Below, one piece after another: positions 1 to 10,821 of a stretch of 64,000 nucleotides of DNA. The position numbers and the translations under genes are program-made. Within the stretch, counting starts at the first letter, position 1. Every line of letters begins with the position of its first letter. Origin of the DNA: Phytophthora colocasiae (lineage: Eukaryota; Oomycota; Peronosporomycetes; Peronosporales; Peronosporaceae); NCBI GenBank assembly GCA_018806915.1, contig JAGKQI010000089.1, positions 434,001-498,000 on the forward strand. The letters are read 5' to 3'. The notes under the pieces are model-generated. The model had not been told where the DNA came from and did no database searches. It saw nothing but the letters and a program-made list of their open reading frames with translations.

Positions 1-2429
1 TTCAGATCCAGTGTCATTGACGTATCCGAGACGTGTGATAAATGCTGATATATCCCGGTTGGCTTCAGCACGCTCAGATGCAGTACTGAGAGAGTCGAGA
101 GCATCATGTACGCGACAGCAAACAACCAGAAGGGTGTGAGCCACTGCAGCTTCTGGGCCAATGACATGAAGTCGCAAGGAGCCAGACCGGTTGGATGACT
201 TTTTCATACTCCCGCTAACGAACGCCCGCAACACTTTCTTCGCAACATCTACGCTCGACTCCCGCTTAAACATACCCATTAGCGCCAGGAACGCATTAGA
301 CGGGATGAGCTTCGACAGGAACTCGTAGTGCTGTTTGGCACCGAAAACCACGTTTTCAATGAGCGCACCAAGCAAATTGTACGTCTTTGCAGTAAGTTCG
401 TCGGGTGTTGCAGCATTCAGATGACGAACTATATCCTTCAGTAGAATGAGAGCTTCTCGATGCTGTCAAAAGCAACAAAAAAATCACCTCGTTAGCATCA
501 ATACTGTCAGCGTGAATCGATACAAGGCCTACCGAAAAATGAGCGACAATGAGCTTCATGTAAGCTGCTGAGCATTCCATGTACTGCGTGATATCTTCTT
601 GAGACGTAATGGACGACCAGGAATTATTCAAGAACTGCAATTTGCCGCCTGGTTCGTTTTCCGCAATCATCGGCGCGTTGCTCAGCTGAACCGCTACGAG
701 ACTGTACAGGTGACACTTGGAAACCAAAGAAGGTGACGCGGTGCGGATCAATTCCAACATCTCACTAGGTGTCGACGCGTAAAATGGACCAAAACACTCA
801 CATAAATGTTTGAGAACCATGGAGCTGTTGGAATATTCTTGATAATGCGCCACCAGAGTGTCGAAAGTGACTTGGGAGGCCCCAGGGGCAGCACATTTAA
901 CGAGCCACTCGACGGCCGGTGAATGCAGCGCCAGATACTCATCATAATCCATTTTGTGAGTCAGTAACCATTGCTCCAATTTGTTTTGTCGGAACCAGTT
1001 GAACGCGTAAAAGTAGTCAAACAAACTGCTGCTTACGACGACCGTCTGCTCTGCCGGAGAGGTGGCACCAAGAAGCTCGGAGCTGGTTAGCGCCAAGTAC
1101 AATCGCGCGTACAACGCAACCATCGGCTCCCCGACACCTCTACAATGGCCACAACGCAATGTTAGAAGCACATTTTCGATAACAATCAATACAAAAACCC
1201 CGTACTTGATCATGTTTGACAGTCGTGCTACGATCTGCGGATATTCGCCATCGCAAAGAAATCGATAGCATCCAAACAACGCTATCTCGATATAGCTGGG
1301 GTAAACAACACACACAATTGTTAGTTAAACCAAATGGGGCACCAATTTTACTACCAAGCACGAACATTCGGGGAAGAAGTTCGCGGATACAAGCTGTCTT
1401 GTAAAACCAATTGCGACACGTTTCGGTGGCTTGGATATTGATGTCGGAGCTCATGAAATTTTCACCAAGTGGTTCAGGAAGAGGCTGGTTGTTCTCATCT
1501 TCCGATGCTCTTGTGTGAATACGTTCAAATACGAGTCTTCCAAAGACATCCAGCACTTCACTCACCAGCACAAACACGCAAGGGTACAATTGTGGTGAAG
1601 TATCCGTGTCTGCGAGTAACTTCACGCACTTAATCGCAATACGGAGCGCCTCTACCTTATGGTTTTGTTCCCAATTCGAGATCAGCCGCTTCTCCATCTC
1701 CTTCACTTTGGCCACATACTGACTTTGGGAGATCTCAATAGTCTGCTCGTCTTGTGTAGATGACAAACTGTTATTATCCTGGTCTCTTTCCAATTGTTCC
1801 AGTCGAGCACGCGTCTTCTTAACGACTGACGCCTCAGCAGAATCTTCCGCCTTTTGGTATTCACTCTTAGAGACAAACGATATCTCGTTCTCGAGGTCAT
1901 TCACTTCAAGCATGCTCGCTTTGATCTTGAACGTGTGGTCTGCATACTTCGCCAATAGTCGATCTGTGTGTTGCTTCCACTTAAAGTTCACTGTATTGGG
2001 TATTGCAGCAGCTTTTAGTGATCTAACATCCCCTTGTACAATGTCAATTGACGGCGTTTTCGAGCGTGTAGGCTCAGATTCCGCGGTTTTTACGTCTGTA
2101 GAACTTCCAAGAACTCCCAGCGGGTCCACGTCTCCATCTTGCAGTACTACAAGCTCTGGTGATATAATACCACCGCTTTTCCTCGAAAAGGAGTCTCCAA
2201 GAGCTGAAGTTGCAGAAGTAAGCGGAGGTGCCACTTCAGCCCGGGAATCCACTGATACAGCAGGTTCGAGACTCGAAAAAGTCGACGTAAGAGCCAACGG
2301 ATGCGTCTCTTTCGCTGTTAATCCTCGTGGTGCTAGATCATGACATGATCGAGGTACCTGACGCTCTCCAATGCGCCATTTAACCGTTGGGGCCCCAACT
2401 GGAGCCTCTCGCTCCGAAGCCATCGTCAT
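1..2429 (-). CDS. VPS35L: VPS35L-like retriever complex subunit (3' end outside window)
   Basis: Homologue of VPS35L (C16orf62), the VPS35-like subunit of the retriever complex that recycles cargo from endosomes. The first exon (2429 to about 1360) begins with a disordered N-terminus containing a DPL motif, then a conserved block with CRNWFYKTACIRELLPRM. Later exons are 1295-1206, 1139-533 and 462-1, continuing past the window edge. Introns 1140-1205 and 463-532 have good GT..AG ends and close the frame, the first restoring MIKGVGEP, which matches the animal family. The junction around 1296-1360 does not close in frame with a consensus GT donor: a GC donor at 1359 would work, or one base is wrong. 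The gene is head to head with NUP54. Family assignment is from remembered conservation and is strong; the missing C-terminus cannot be judged. Confidence 0.85.
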
Positions 2430-2813
2430 CTATGGAGCTCTTCGCTTTTTGAAGCTGAAGAAATCGGATATGTTCGTACTTAATCGGAGCATAATACATT
2501 TCAATCATTGGATATAAATGCGGTCAGTTTTGACCAATAATATAGAATTAATTGAACTCTGGAGTCCGCGCCACCAGGTTTGCTGGACAAATAAGCGACT
2601 TAACCCCTTCGCGTAGCCGTCTGGAAGCCCTCCCCCGCGCTACCGACAGGTAATGTGCAGCATATATCACTGACTTCATATAGAGGAGAAGTACACGCTT
2701 GCAACGTAGCGTTTGCGTCTCTCTACTTCGTTATACAGACAGATATAGTCAAACTTACCTAACTGACTTTTCAATAATGTTCAGGAACATTTTGTCCACA
2801 GCACAGCTCAGTC
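2430..2813. promoter_or_regulatory. Shared upstream region of VPS35L-like and NUP54 genes
   Basis: 384 bp between two divergent start codons, so it should hold both promoters. An ATG at 2777 opens a short out-of-frame upstream reading frame that overlaps the NUP54 start. No other element was recognised. Confidence 0.4.
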
Positions 2814-4444
2814 ATGTTTGGGGCTACAGCAGGAGTAACTCAGCCCGCAGCTAGTGGTTTTAGCTTTGGAGCAGGTGCAGCAGCTGCACCTGCCGCTTCT
2901 GGCAGCTTTAGCTTTGGAGCGACACCTGCAGCTCCAGCGGCGGCTCCTGCAACCGGAGGATTCGGCTTCGGAGCTGCTGCACCTGCAGCACCAGCTGCTG
3001 GCTCGACGGGTTTCAGCTTTGGTGCTACTCCGGCGACGAGCACGGCAGCCCCGGTGGCGTCTTCAGGATTTTCGTTTGGCGCGACTCCTGCTGCCGCTCC
3101 TGCAGCGTCTTCAGGTTTTTCATTTGGTGCTACTCCTGCTGCGGCTCCTGCTGCTAGTTCAGGCTTCAGCTTCGGTGGTACCAGCGCAGCCCCTGCTGCA
3201 AGTGGTAGTGGTTTTAACTTTGGAGGAACTGCGACTGCACCTGCTGCGTCGAGTGGATTTAATTTCGGTGGAACTGGTGCGGCCCCTGCTGCTGGTAGCA
3301 CAGGATTTAGCTTCGGCGGGACGGCAGCACCAGCCGCCAGTACGACGCCATCGTTTGGATTCGGTAGTTCTACAGCTGCAGCGGCGACAAGCGCGACGAC
3401 AACTGGCTTTGGCTTTGGTGCTAAACCGACAACTCCAGGCACTGGTTTTGGCTTTGGTTCTACACCGACAACTGGTTTTGGGACTGCTACTACAGGATCT
3501 TCGGCCTTTGGTAGCGGTTTTGGCACCGCTACACCTGGAGCAGCGCCCTCGGCGTTTGGTACAGCTCCTGCGGCTTCGACAGCGCCAGCCCCGATCATCC
3601 TCGGTGCTGACGCCTCTGTTGCCCAACTCAACACAGTCAAAGCAGCGTATCAGGATCCAGCGCAGTCACGCTTTAAGTTCCTCATGTACAACACTGTTGA
3701 CCCGACGCAGCGTCATCTGTACACCCGCCCACCACACATTAGCGAGCGTCTGTGGAATCAAGCCGAGCTGGACAACCCGGACCCGCTTAACTGCGCTCCT
3801 GTCCCTATCCTGGGCTTTGATAACTTGCTGAAGCGTATCAAGGCGCAACAAGAGCATGCTGAGAAGTACAGTAAGTTTACGGACGACTTACGTGCACAGC
3901 TCAAGGAGATGGACAAGCACACGCGAACCACAGAAGAGAAGCTCGAGAAGTGCCGCCACGAGCACGTGCAGCTGTTCCACGCGTTGGTGAAGGTCATGAG
4001 GGATATCGAATTGCTGCAGAACTACGGCAAGCCACTCCAGCGCGAAGAGATGCAACTTGCGTACGTTTTGAGACCGACCAAGTATCTTCCATTTGATGAT
4101 CCTAACTCGGTTTATGTGTGTTTGGTATTCGTAGGATGTCGCTGAAGAAGCTCCAGACGTTGCTGGACTCGCCCGGCCAATACAAAGCACGACTAAATGA
4201 CGCTGTGTCCCTGCAGCGTGTCCAGAAGGAAGCACAACCTGCTCCAACAAGCCAGCTCAGCCCGCAGGACCTGCAGAGACTCTACGAGGTTGGTAGTTAT
4301 TTTGTTGTGCGTATTTCTCATGCTGATGTCTGACGTTTGTTGTAGCTCATGGATAAGCAACGACAGGGTCTCGAGCACTTGACCAACATCATTAACGACG
4401 ACCTTGCGGACATGCAGCTCATCAAAGAAACGTGGCGGCGGTAG
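2814..4444 (+). CDS. NUP54: Nucleoporin NUP54 homologue
   Basis: Central-channel nucleoporin of the NUP62-NUP58-NUP54 complex. The N-terminal 260 or so residues are Ala/Pro-rich with many GF-x-FG and FG repeats, the usual permeability-barrier sequence. The conserved alpha-helical part follows (NPDPLNCAPVPILGFDNLLKR, then a coiled coil), and the end reads QGLEHLTNIINDDLADMQLIKE, closely matching the family C-terminus. Three exons: 2814-4060, 4135-4288 and 4346-4444. Introns 4061-4134 (GTACGT..TCGTAG, CTAAC inside) and 4289-4345 both close the frame. The start is the first ATG of the FG frame. It ends tail to tail with the small minus-strand gene at 4702-5080. Confidence 0.93.
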
Positions 4445-4701
4445 ATACGTCACTGACGTCTTCGGATCAACCACCACGTTGAAATGTAGCTGTTGTTCTT
4501 CTCCTCCAAATGCAATTCTAACTCTCAGATAGAGACAAAAAGGCAAAACAAAGCTCTGGAAGACCGCAGCTGGCATGCAAAAGTTACCAAATTGTGTGTT
4601 GTCTTTGTTTTTATTGTTTTCCTGAATTGCCGAAACAGCAAACTGCTCCAAGTTTCTTCACCCTTCATACTTTATGCATGTCAAGCACAGTAGCTGCTGC
4701 T

Positions 4702-5080
4702 CTAGTGGTACGGGTCCACATCACCGTACGTCTCAATGACAAGAGGGGCCTCGTCGAACTGGTGAATAGGAGGGGGCGACGACAGGCACCACTCGAGCGT
4801 CTGGTGCACCTCCGGGATCACGACCTGAGCGTCCTCCGTGGGCGTGTTGTGGACGGGCACACCATGCACCTTGCCGTCAGTGGAGAACCGAGCCACAGCA
4901 GGGCGGATAGCAGCCGTGGTGTTCACTGTAGCAGGAAGGAACGGGTAGAAGTAAGTAAAACTGCGAGATTTTGGTCATTTGGCCCTAAATTGCTCGGGAA
5001 GGGCGAGACCAGAGAGAGGCGAAAGAGGGGAAACACATACCGGCCTTAAGGGCGCGCATGGACTGGCGGATGAGGCTCAT
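4702..5080 (-). CDS. Small mitochondrial-type protein of unknown function
   Basis: Predicted 87-residue protein from two exons: 5080-5041 (13 codons plus one base) and 4925-4702. The intron 4926-5040 (GTATGT..CTACAG, 115 nt) closes the frame. The N-terminus MSLIRQSMRALKAVNTTAA carries Arg/Lys and no acidic residue, typical of a mitochondrial presequence. The conserved-looking C-terminus contains EWCLSSPPPIHQFDEAPLVI. I do not recognise the family with certainty. Size and presequence would fit an accessory subunit of a respiratory complex, but that is inference. A shorter ATG (4926) exists inside the intron border and would lose the presequence. Confidence 0.6.
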
Positions 5081-6113
5081 TATGCAGAGTAACGGTCTTC
5101 TTGGTCTGGAAGGAGCTCTTTGAGGACTGCTCGTCCAGCGAAGGCAACAAGACCCCCGACACAAAGACAAGAGGGTTTGTGCGGAGGAGGGCCCGTCCCT
5201 TAAGTAGCAACAGTTCTAAATTAAAGAGGAATTTGTATGTGGTCTGGTGGTCTTTCCACACCCTTATTCTGCAACTGTCAATCATCCGGGGACAATAGCT
5301 TTAGTAATCGGTGACACGAAGAGACTGTGCCACCGAACTACCGGTAGTAGGAACCTTTGTACTGAACGACCTTAAGAACGAGGTTACTCAGCGTTGTGTT
5401 TGATGGATGACCAGCAAATTGGAGAATGAGGTGACTGAGAAAGGAGCGGCAGGCTTCATAACAAACTACGGTAAGCGGAAAGCCCACACGTTGCATGGCC
5501 GTGAGATTTGACACCAGGAAAGCTGCGGCTGAAACCCTGCGATTGTTGAATGGCGCAATGCATCGTCCACTGGAATCCCTGAACGTGAAAGTGTTCCCAT
5601 TTTAAGTCTCGCATCCTGGATAGCATGGGATGGAAGTCCCGTTGGTGAGAGATTGATATACGTTGAAATGCTGATATACAATTCTGGTGGTGCGTCTGCT
5701 GCACACTCGACATCGTCACTTCTGAAGTGACTTACGTCAACTTGATCGTGCAGAACGGGTCCCCAAATGCGATTCAAGACCCCGAGGGCGGCCGAGTGCA
5801 TAGGTATTTCTTGTCGCTGCATATTGTACTCGGCTCGTTGTGGCGCCGATAAAAGTTTGACCGTTGTTAAATTATGGGATTCTAAGACATCTATCTGAAG
5901 AGCACTTCGTTTGCCAATGTTTCAAGGCCAATTTTGCTGCAAACTATGACGCAGTAATGGCTGAGTTGCTCTAAACGCATTTGAAAGAAGGCATGGGGTA
6001 AAGTTTACCCCATACCCGGTAAATGTATACCGTCCACCTTCAGTCTAGCGATGCATATGCGTGAACGTATGCGCCTGAGGACCTGTGTCAGGTAGCTTTG
6101 TAGTACCATTAGC
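5081..6113. other. Intergenic region before the Harbinger element
   Basis: About 1 kb without a gene I can support. It should contain the promoter of the gene at 4702-5080. A minus-strand reading frame of 118 codons at 5466-5822 has no motif I recognise. It could be a transposon remnant or chance. Confidence 0.3.
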
Positions 6114-6250
6114 GGGTGTCAGAATTAGGAAAAAATACTTGAAAATCGCATATGATTTCGTCCAAACTGTGATGTGATTTCTCTCTCAAATAACATTCGA
6201 TTTGGCCCATAATCGAAATCACCCACCTCCGGAGGTGGGTGATTTGGAAA
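6114..6250. repeat. Left terminal region of the Harbinger element
   Basis: The terminal GGGTGTCAGAATTA is followed by AAATCGCATATGATTT (about 6144) and related AAATC/GATTT words. The right end (22640-22748), read on the other strand, shows the same order. Such subterminal repeats are candidate binding sites for the element's Myb-like protein or transposase. Confidence 0.75.
6216..6245. repeat. Perfect 30-bp palindrome
   Basis: Bases 6216-6230 are the exact reverse complement of 6231-6245, centred on CTCC/GGAG. It lies just inside the left Harbinger end and has no counterpart at the right end. It could form a cruciform or bind a dimeric protein. Confidence 0.9.
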
Positions 6251-6524
6251 TGTGCGATCCCGTGAGGAAATCGCAGGTGAAGGCCGACAAAAGGAAACCT
6301 TGCTCAGTTTCCCTTTCGGTCTTCTAGGGCTCACTCGGCGTTCCTTCCTTCTAGTACATCCCCTTCCTGGAGTAGCTCGCCATCGCCCTGGTGGCGATCA
6401 AGCGCTTTTAGATATCTTCCTCAACGTCTGCAAGCTTCGTGGAGCCACTACACGCGAGTAGATAACCCCTTGCTCATAGCATGTTGCTTTTGCCCTGCTA
6501 ACCTTCGTGTGTGTTAAGATAGAG

Positions 6525-6889
6525 ATGCCTAAGACCACGAATGACAAGAATCAGGCGAAAGCCGCAACGAAGGGCAAGTCGAAGGCCCACCTTACTGCTG
6601 ATGACTTCACGGTGCTGCTGGACTGGATTGCTGACCCCGAAAACTTCGCCATTATTCACGGTGCCGACGGAAAAACCAGGATTGACGGGAAGACAATGAC
6701 CAAGACGGCTGCGTTCCAGCTAATGGCAGACCACCTCTTCATGAACTCGTCGAACAAGTTGCTACAGCGCCTCACAGGCGCGCAAATGCAAAGCCGATGG
6801 CGAACGCAGATGGGGCGGTACAGGCAAACGCGGGAAGCTGCACACCAGCGGACTGGTTTTGGTCTAGAAGAGGATGAGATCGCCGATAA
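6525..6889 (+). pseudogene. Myb/SANT-like Harbinger protein, 5' part (split by Ty3)
   Basis: N-terminal part of the second Harbinger protein, which in this family binds the element ends and helps the transposase. After a Lys-rich start (ATG at 6525) comes a Myb/SANT-like region: an FTVLLDWI helix, then LTGAQMQSRWRTQMGRYRQT. The frame is interrupted after 6889 by the Ty3 LTR at 6890. It resumes at 19847, after the second ATAA copy, and the two halves (365 + 1147 nt) give exactly 504 codons. The gene is therefore a clean insertion knockout; before the insertion it was open from end to end. Confidence 0.8.
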
Positions 6890-8487
6890 TGTGGTGAAGT
6901 GGATTTGTGGTAAAGTGGATTCAAATCAAACCGGATACGACGCAGAACGACCACGATGATGGGTGACGTGCGACAGTGGTGCTACGATAAGGACAGGTCC
7001 CTGGAACTGGATACCTATTCTAGGGCGGACCCTAAGTTAGGACCCACTTGGCCTAGCTTACCTACGTTCGGATCCCACAGTTCTAAGTGCGGATCCGGTG
7101 ATCCTAAGTGCGGATCCGGCAAGTGCGGATCTGGCAGTCCTAAGTGCGGATCCGGCAGTCCTTAAGTGCGGATCCGGCAGTCTTAAGTGCGGATCCGGCA
7201 GTCCTTAAGTGCGGATCCGGCGGTCTTAAGTGCAGATCCGGCAGTCTTAAGTGCGGATCCCGCGGTCCTAAGTGCGGATCCTTCGAACCCCCAGATCCAG
7301 AGATCCAGATCCAAGATCCTCGGATCCCGAAGCCGGATCCCCAAGATCCAAGATCCCGAGATCCAGATCCAGGATCCTCGGATCCCGAAGCCGGATCCCC
7401 AAGATCCAAGATCCCGAGATCCAGATCCAAGATCCTCGGATCCCGAAGCCGGATCCCCAAGATCCAAGATCCCGAGATCCAGATCCAAGATCCAAGATCC
7501 CAAGATCCAGATCCAGGATCCTCGGATCCCGAAGCCGGATCCCCAAGATCCAAGATCCAAGATCCCGAGATCCAGATCCAGGATCCTCGGATCCCGAAGC
7601 CGGATCCCCAAGATCCAAGATCCCGAGATCCAGATCCAAGATCCTCGGATCCTGAAGCCGGATCCCCAAGATCCAAGATCCAGAGATCCAGATCCAGGAT
7701 CCTCGGATCCTGAAGTCGGATCCTTGGATCCTGAAGCTGGATCCTCGGATCCGAACTCGGATCCTCAAGATCCAAGACATCGACATAGTGGAGAAGTTGC
7801 AGGAGAGCCAGCATGATCTAAGATAGAGATTTGCGATGGGCAAGATGGGGTACAGGATGAGGAACTGGATAACCATAAATCAGAGAGTCGAATTTACCTT
7901 CTAGTGCGCAAGTGGTTTTCTTCAGGACCTAAGACAAGGGAAGAGGATAGTGTATTGGCCTCCCCTTAGTCTTCCTGCAAGTTTCTTCGCATACCTAGCT
8001 ACAGCTAAGACCGGATCCCCGATTTGGCCGGCTTACCTTACGCTAGTGAAGACCCCGGATCCAACGGTGTTGATTGCTTAACCGTAGGATCCCTCGACCT
8101 CTCAACACCCTCAAGACCAACCGCTACAGGAGGCGGCAAGCAAGACAGTAAAGGAAAGGAAAAGGACCCCACACCCACCAAGGCAACCCCGGATCCAAGG
8201 ATCCACAAGATCTTCGAGTCCAAGACCAAGATCCCCCCAACCAGGACCTGTGTGCAGGAATACCCACGCAAGTCCAACCTCCCAAGTCCCCGCCAAGGAC
8301 GTTCAAGCCCTCACGCCTGTGTACAGTCTCCCGTTCCTGAGAGAGCAGATCCCGCCCACTGACGGGTACACAAGGTGAGCCTCAGCAACCCCCACGGTTA
8401 TCGGAGTACCCCCTCCGTTAGTCAGTGTCTGGGCGCCGTGTGTGAACGTTGGATCCCTGCTCATTCCAGCGGATCCACTACACCACA
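6890..8487 (+). repeat. 5' LTR
   Basis: 1598 bp, TG..CA ends. It contains a GGATCC-rich tandem array (about 7080-7770) and a unique part that looks identical to the 3' LTR. It differs from the 3' LTR mainly in array copy number and a few bases near 6997-7002. Confidence 0.92.
7300..7720. repeat. 58-bp tandem array of GATCC words in 5' LTR
   Basis: The period is 58 bp where regular (for example repeats starting at 7331, 7389 and 7447), with some units lengthened by extra CCAAGAT blocks. Each regular unit holds seven GATCC words. Because 58 is not a multiple of 3, all frames stay open and read as repeated DPRS/GSGI-type peptides, which explains the many overlapping open frames here. Confidence 0.9.
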
Positions 8488-8488
8488 A

Positions 8489-8506
8489 TGGTGCGCGTGC
8501 CCGGAT
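8489..8506 (+). promoter_or_regulatory. Probable primer binding site
   Basis: TGGTGCGCGTGCCCGGAT starts 2 nt after the 5' LTR. Its complement would be a tRNA 3' end with CCA, discriminator A, a 7-nt acceptor strand CACGCGC and a plausible T-arm CCGGG. The tRNA identity is not recognised; it is not the usual initiator-Met complement TGGTATCAG. Confidence 0.6.
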
Positions 8507-8908
8507 CTTTTGGGGACGGCGGATATCACCGTGAGTCCGAAGAGACTGTACAAGTGAAGGAAGAACCGGGAGAAGAAGTGCCGACGGTCGTTGGATCGCC
8601 GTCAGCACCGCTGAACGCTAGATCCACGGATCGACGGAGCCCTGGGAGGAGCTCTGTCGACAGGAAGGAGGCGAGTCTGGCAACAGACTCGGAAGAAAAA
8701 CCTCCCCCTCCTCCCCAGGTCCTTCAGGGACCCCGCGGATCGGAACGCGAGTTCTGATCCGCCGGGTGGGGATTCAGCGGCGAAAGCTGTTGGATCTTCA
8801 TCCACCACCACCACCGCGCAGATCTCAGGTGGTAAAACGTCGAAGAAGAAGACGAAGACTGCGCGGAAGAAGCTGAAGGCACCAGGATCTGATGTCGACG
8901 AGAAGCCG

Positions 8909-10807
8909 GTGGTGAAATCGGAGTGGTCGTCGACCCAGCTGGAGGCTTCGTATCGCCGTATCGCGCTCGAGGACTTCCTCCGGGAAGACCCTGTGATGAG
9001 GATCCTACAACCCCAGTTGGTTGGATCCCTCACCGGCCCGATCGCGGCACCGGCTCAGTCTACGAACAGCTTGGACAGCGCTTTGGATCTCCTACGCCTG
9101 CTCGAAGAAGCTGGTTTTGCTGCGGGTGTTTTCGACGGGGATACCCTCTTCCGCTTGGATCACGACCGGATCCGTATCGCAGCGGCCTCGCTCTTCAGCC
9201 GACTGAAGCCCCTCGTCGGTGAGCGACGAGTGATCCGAGATCCGATGTCCAAGCTGGCGCAGTCCCCAGAGTACCAGACAGGATCCTCGCGATACGCTTC
9301 GGCGGAGTCCGAAGCAGGATCCGACAGCTCGTCGGAACCCCGACGTATGGCACTCGGCCCTACAGGTGCTGCGATGTTGGCAGCCCGTATGCCAACTGAT
9401 GCCCCGGATGCCAAGCCAGCGCGAACGCGGGACACCTCGCGTGATCAACCCCGTGCCATGGATCCGCCGCATGCATCCACCAAGGGACTGCAAGCCTACT
9501 TCCAATCAGCCATGGACAAGTTCTTGAAGGAGCGGCAGATGACTACGGTCCCAAGAGCCACGACGCGCGCTTCGGATCCGGTATATCGGGACGTCGAGAT
9601 GGAGTCAGTAGGATCACACCCCGAGAACTGGGAGTATGACCCTGACGACCTTGACGGATTGGCTCCCCGGCGTACGGCGACGACCACCGCTGCATCCGTT
9701 ACGGCAGGATCCAGCACGATTCAACGGATCCGGATCTCTGCAATATCGGACCTGAAGGAGTTCACGGGCAAGGATCACGACGAGGAACGAGCAAGATCAT
9801 GGATTAGTAAAGTCAAGTCAGCCTTCACGAGAGATCAAGCATCAGACGAAGAAAAGTGCCTTACCTTTGGAGATCTTCTCACTGGTCCAGCGCGAAACTG
9901 GTACAGACAACTCAGCCGATCCACAAGGCTGAAGTGGAGTGATCTGCTGAAGGCCTTTCAGACGCAGTACTGCGGCCTCGGAGTCTCGGTGGCGTGGCAA
10001 TACTACCACGCTCGCAAGAGATCCGATGAGTCGCCGTTGGAATACTTGTACCGTTTGAACGTAGCAGGCCTCCGTGCGAGAAAGATGATCAAGGATGGAG
10101 ATGCCAAAGCCCGCCGCGAGCACGTCGAGCACTTCATCGAGACGCTTGGGGATGCGGATCTGGCAGACCAACTGACATTACTCCGACTGGCGGACGCGGA
10201 TCAACTTGAAGACGTACTGCGGGCCCGAGATCGCGCGAGATCCAGACAGAAGAAGCCGTCGTCAGGATCCAGCAAGTTCCGGCCGAAGACCACGACGGCC
10301 CCGCCGCCAACCGGTCCGACGCGTGCGATCCGCTCCATGCAAGTGGTAGAATCTGAGGGATCCGACTCCGAGGACTCCGGATCCGATGGTGAGCTTCGCA
10401 GAGCATACGTAGCAGCCTCGAGTGAGCGACCGATTACCTCGACGACAGCCGGACCGACAGAGACCAAGACAGGAACTTCGGATCCTAAGAAGGATCCGGA
10501 TCCAACCCAAGCCAGCTCGGATCCAGTGCCACAGGATCATAGACCGCGTTTTTCCAACGAAGGGCAACGCTGCTCGCACTGCGGATCCAGGAAACATTCG
10601 GATCTTGGCTGTTGGAAGCGTCTCACCTGCCAGAAGTGCGGCAAGAGGGGTCATCCGTCGGATCGCTGCTTCTTCGTATGTCGCGGCTGCGGAGAACTTC
10701 ATGATCACGGCAAGTGCCAGATGGAGGAGTTCTACAACCTCATCCGACAGTGGTTCGATCCAAGTAAGCACATGCTTCCAGAAGCTGCCGAGAAGATGTT
10801 AAACTAG
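8909..10807 (+). CDS. Ty3 gag (capsid and nucleocapsid)
   Basis: 632-codon open frame. The middle has a retrotransposon capsid-like segment (ISDLKEFTGKDHDEERARSW, later GPARNWYRQLSRSTR and LYRLNVAGLRARKM). The C-terminus has two CX2CX4HX4C zinc knuckles (CSHCGSRKHSDLGC and CQKCGKRGHPSDRC) plus a related CRGCGELHDHGKC. Many codons are built around GATCC, giving frequent GS, DP and RI pairs. The start chosen is the first ATG of the frame; a start further upstream is not excluded. This is the only undamaged long frame of the element together with the protease. Confidence 0.88.
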   Translation: MVKSEWSSTQLEASYRRIALEDFLREDPVMRILQPQLVGSLTGPIAAPAQSTNSLDSALDLLRLLEEAGFAAGVFDGDTLFRLDHDRIRIAAASLFSRLKPLVGERRVIRDPMSKLAQSPEYQTGSSRYASAESEAGSDSSSEPRRMALGPTGAAMLAARMPTDAPDAKPARTRDTSRDQPRAMDPPHASTKGLQAYFQSAMDKFLKERQMTTVPRATTRASDPVYRDVEMESVGSHPENWEYDPDDLDGLAPRRTATTTAASVTAGSSTIQRIRISAISDLKEFTGKDHDEERARSWISKVKSAFTRDQASDEEKCLTFGDLLTGPARNWYRQLSRSTRLKWSDLLKAFQTQYCGLGVSVAWQYYHARKRSDESPLEYLYRLNVAGLRARKMIKDGDAKARREHVEHFIETLGDADLADQLTLLRLADADQLEDVLRARDRARSRQKKPSSGSSKFRPKTTTAPPPTGPTRAIRSMQVVESEGSDSEDSGSDGELRRAYVAASSERPITSTTAGPTETKTGTSDPKKDPDPTQASSDPVPQDHRPRFSNEGQRCSHCGSRKHSDLGCWKRLTCQKCGKRGHPSDRCFFVCRGCGELHDHGKCQMEEFYNLIRQWFDPSKHMLPEAAEKMLN

Positions 10808-10821
10808 AACGCTCGCCGGGT

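Noticed and set aside
2840..3831. Long open frames in other frames across the NUP54 FG repeats
   Set aside because: Shadow frames of GC-rich, Ala/Pro/Gly-coding repeats.
5466..5822. 118-codon minus-strand frame
   Set aside because: No motif, no splice or family evidence; left as unannotated.
7300..7720. CRISPR-like regular repeats
   Set aside because: The units are contiguous, with no unique spacers, and lie in retrotransposon LTRs of a eukaryote.
7140..7876. Many overlapping long open frames on both strands in the LTR
   Set aside because: They are by-products of the 58-bp GATCC array, which lacks stop codons in all frames; the same set appears in the 3' LTR at 18432-19231.
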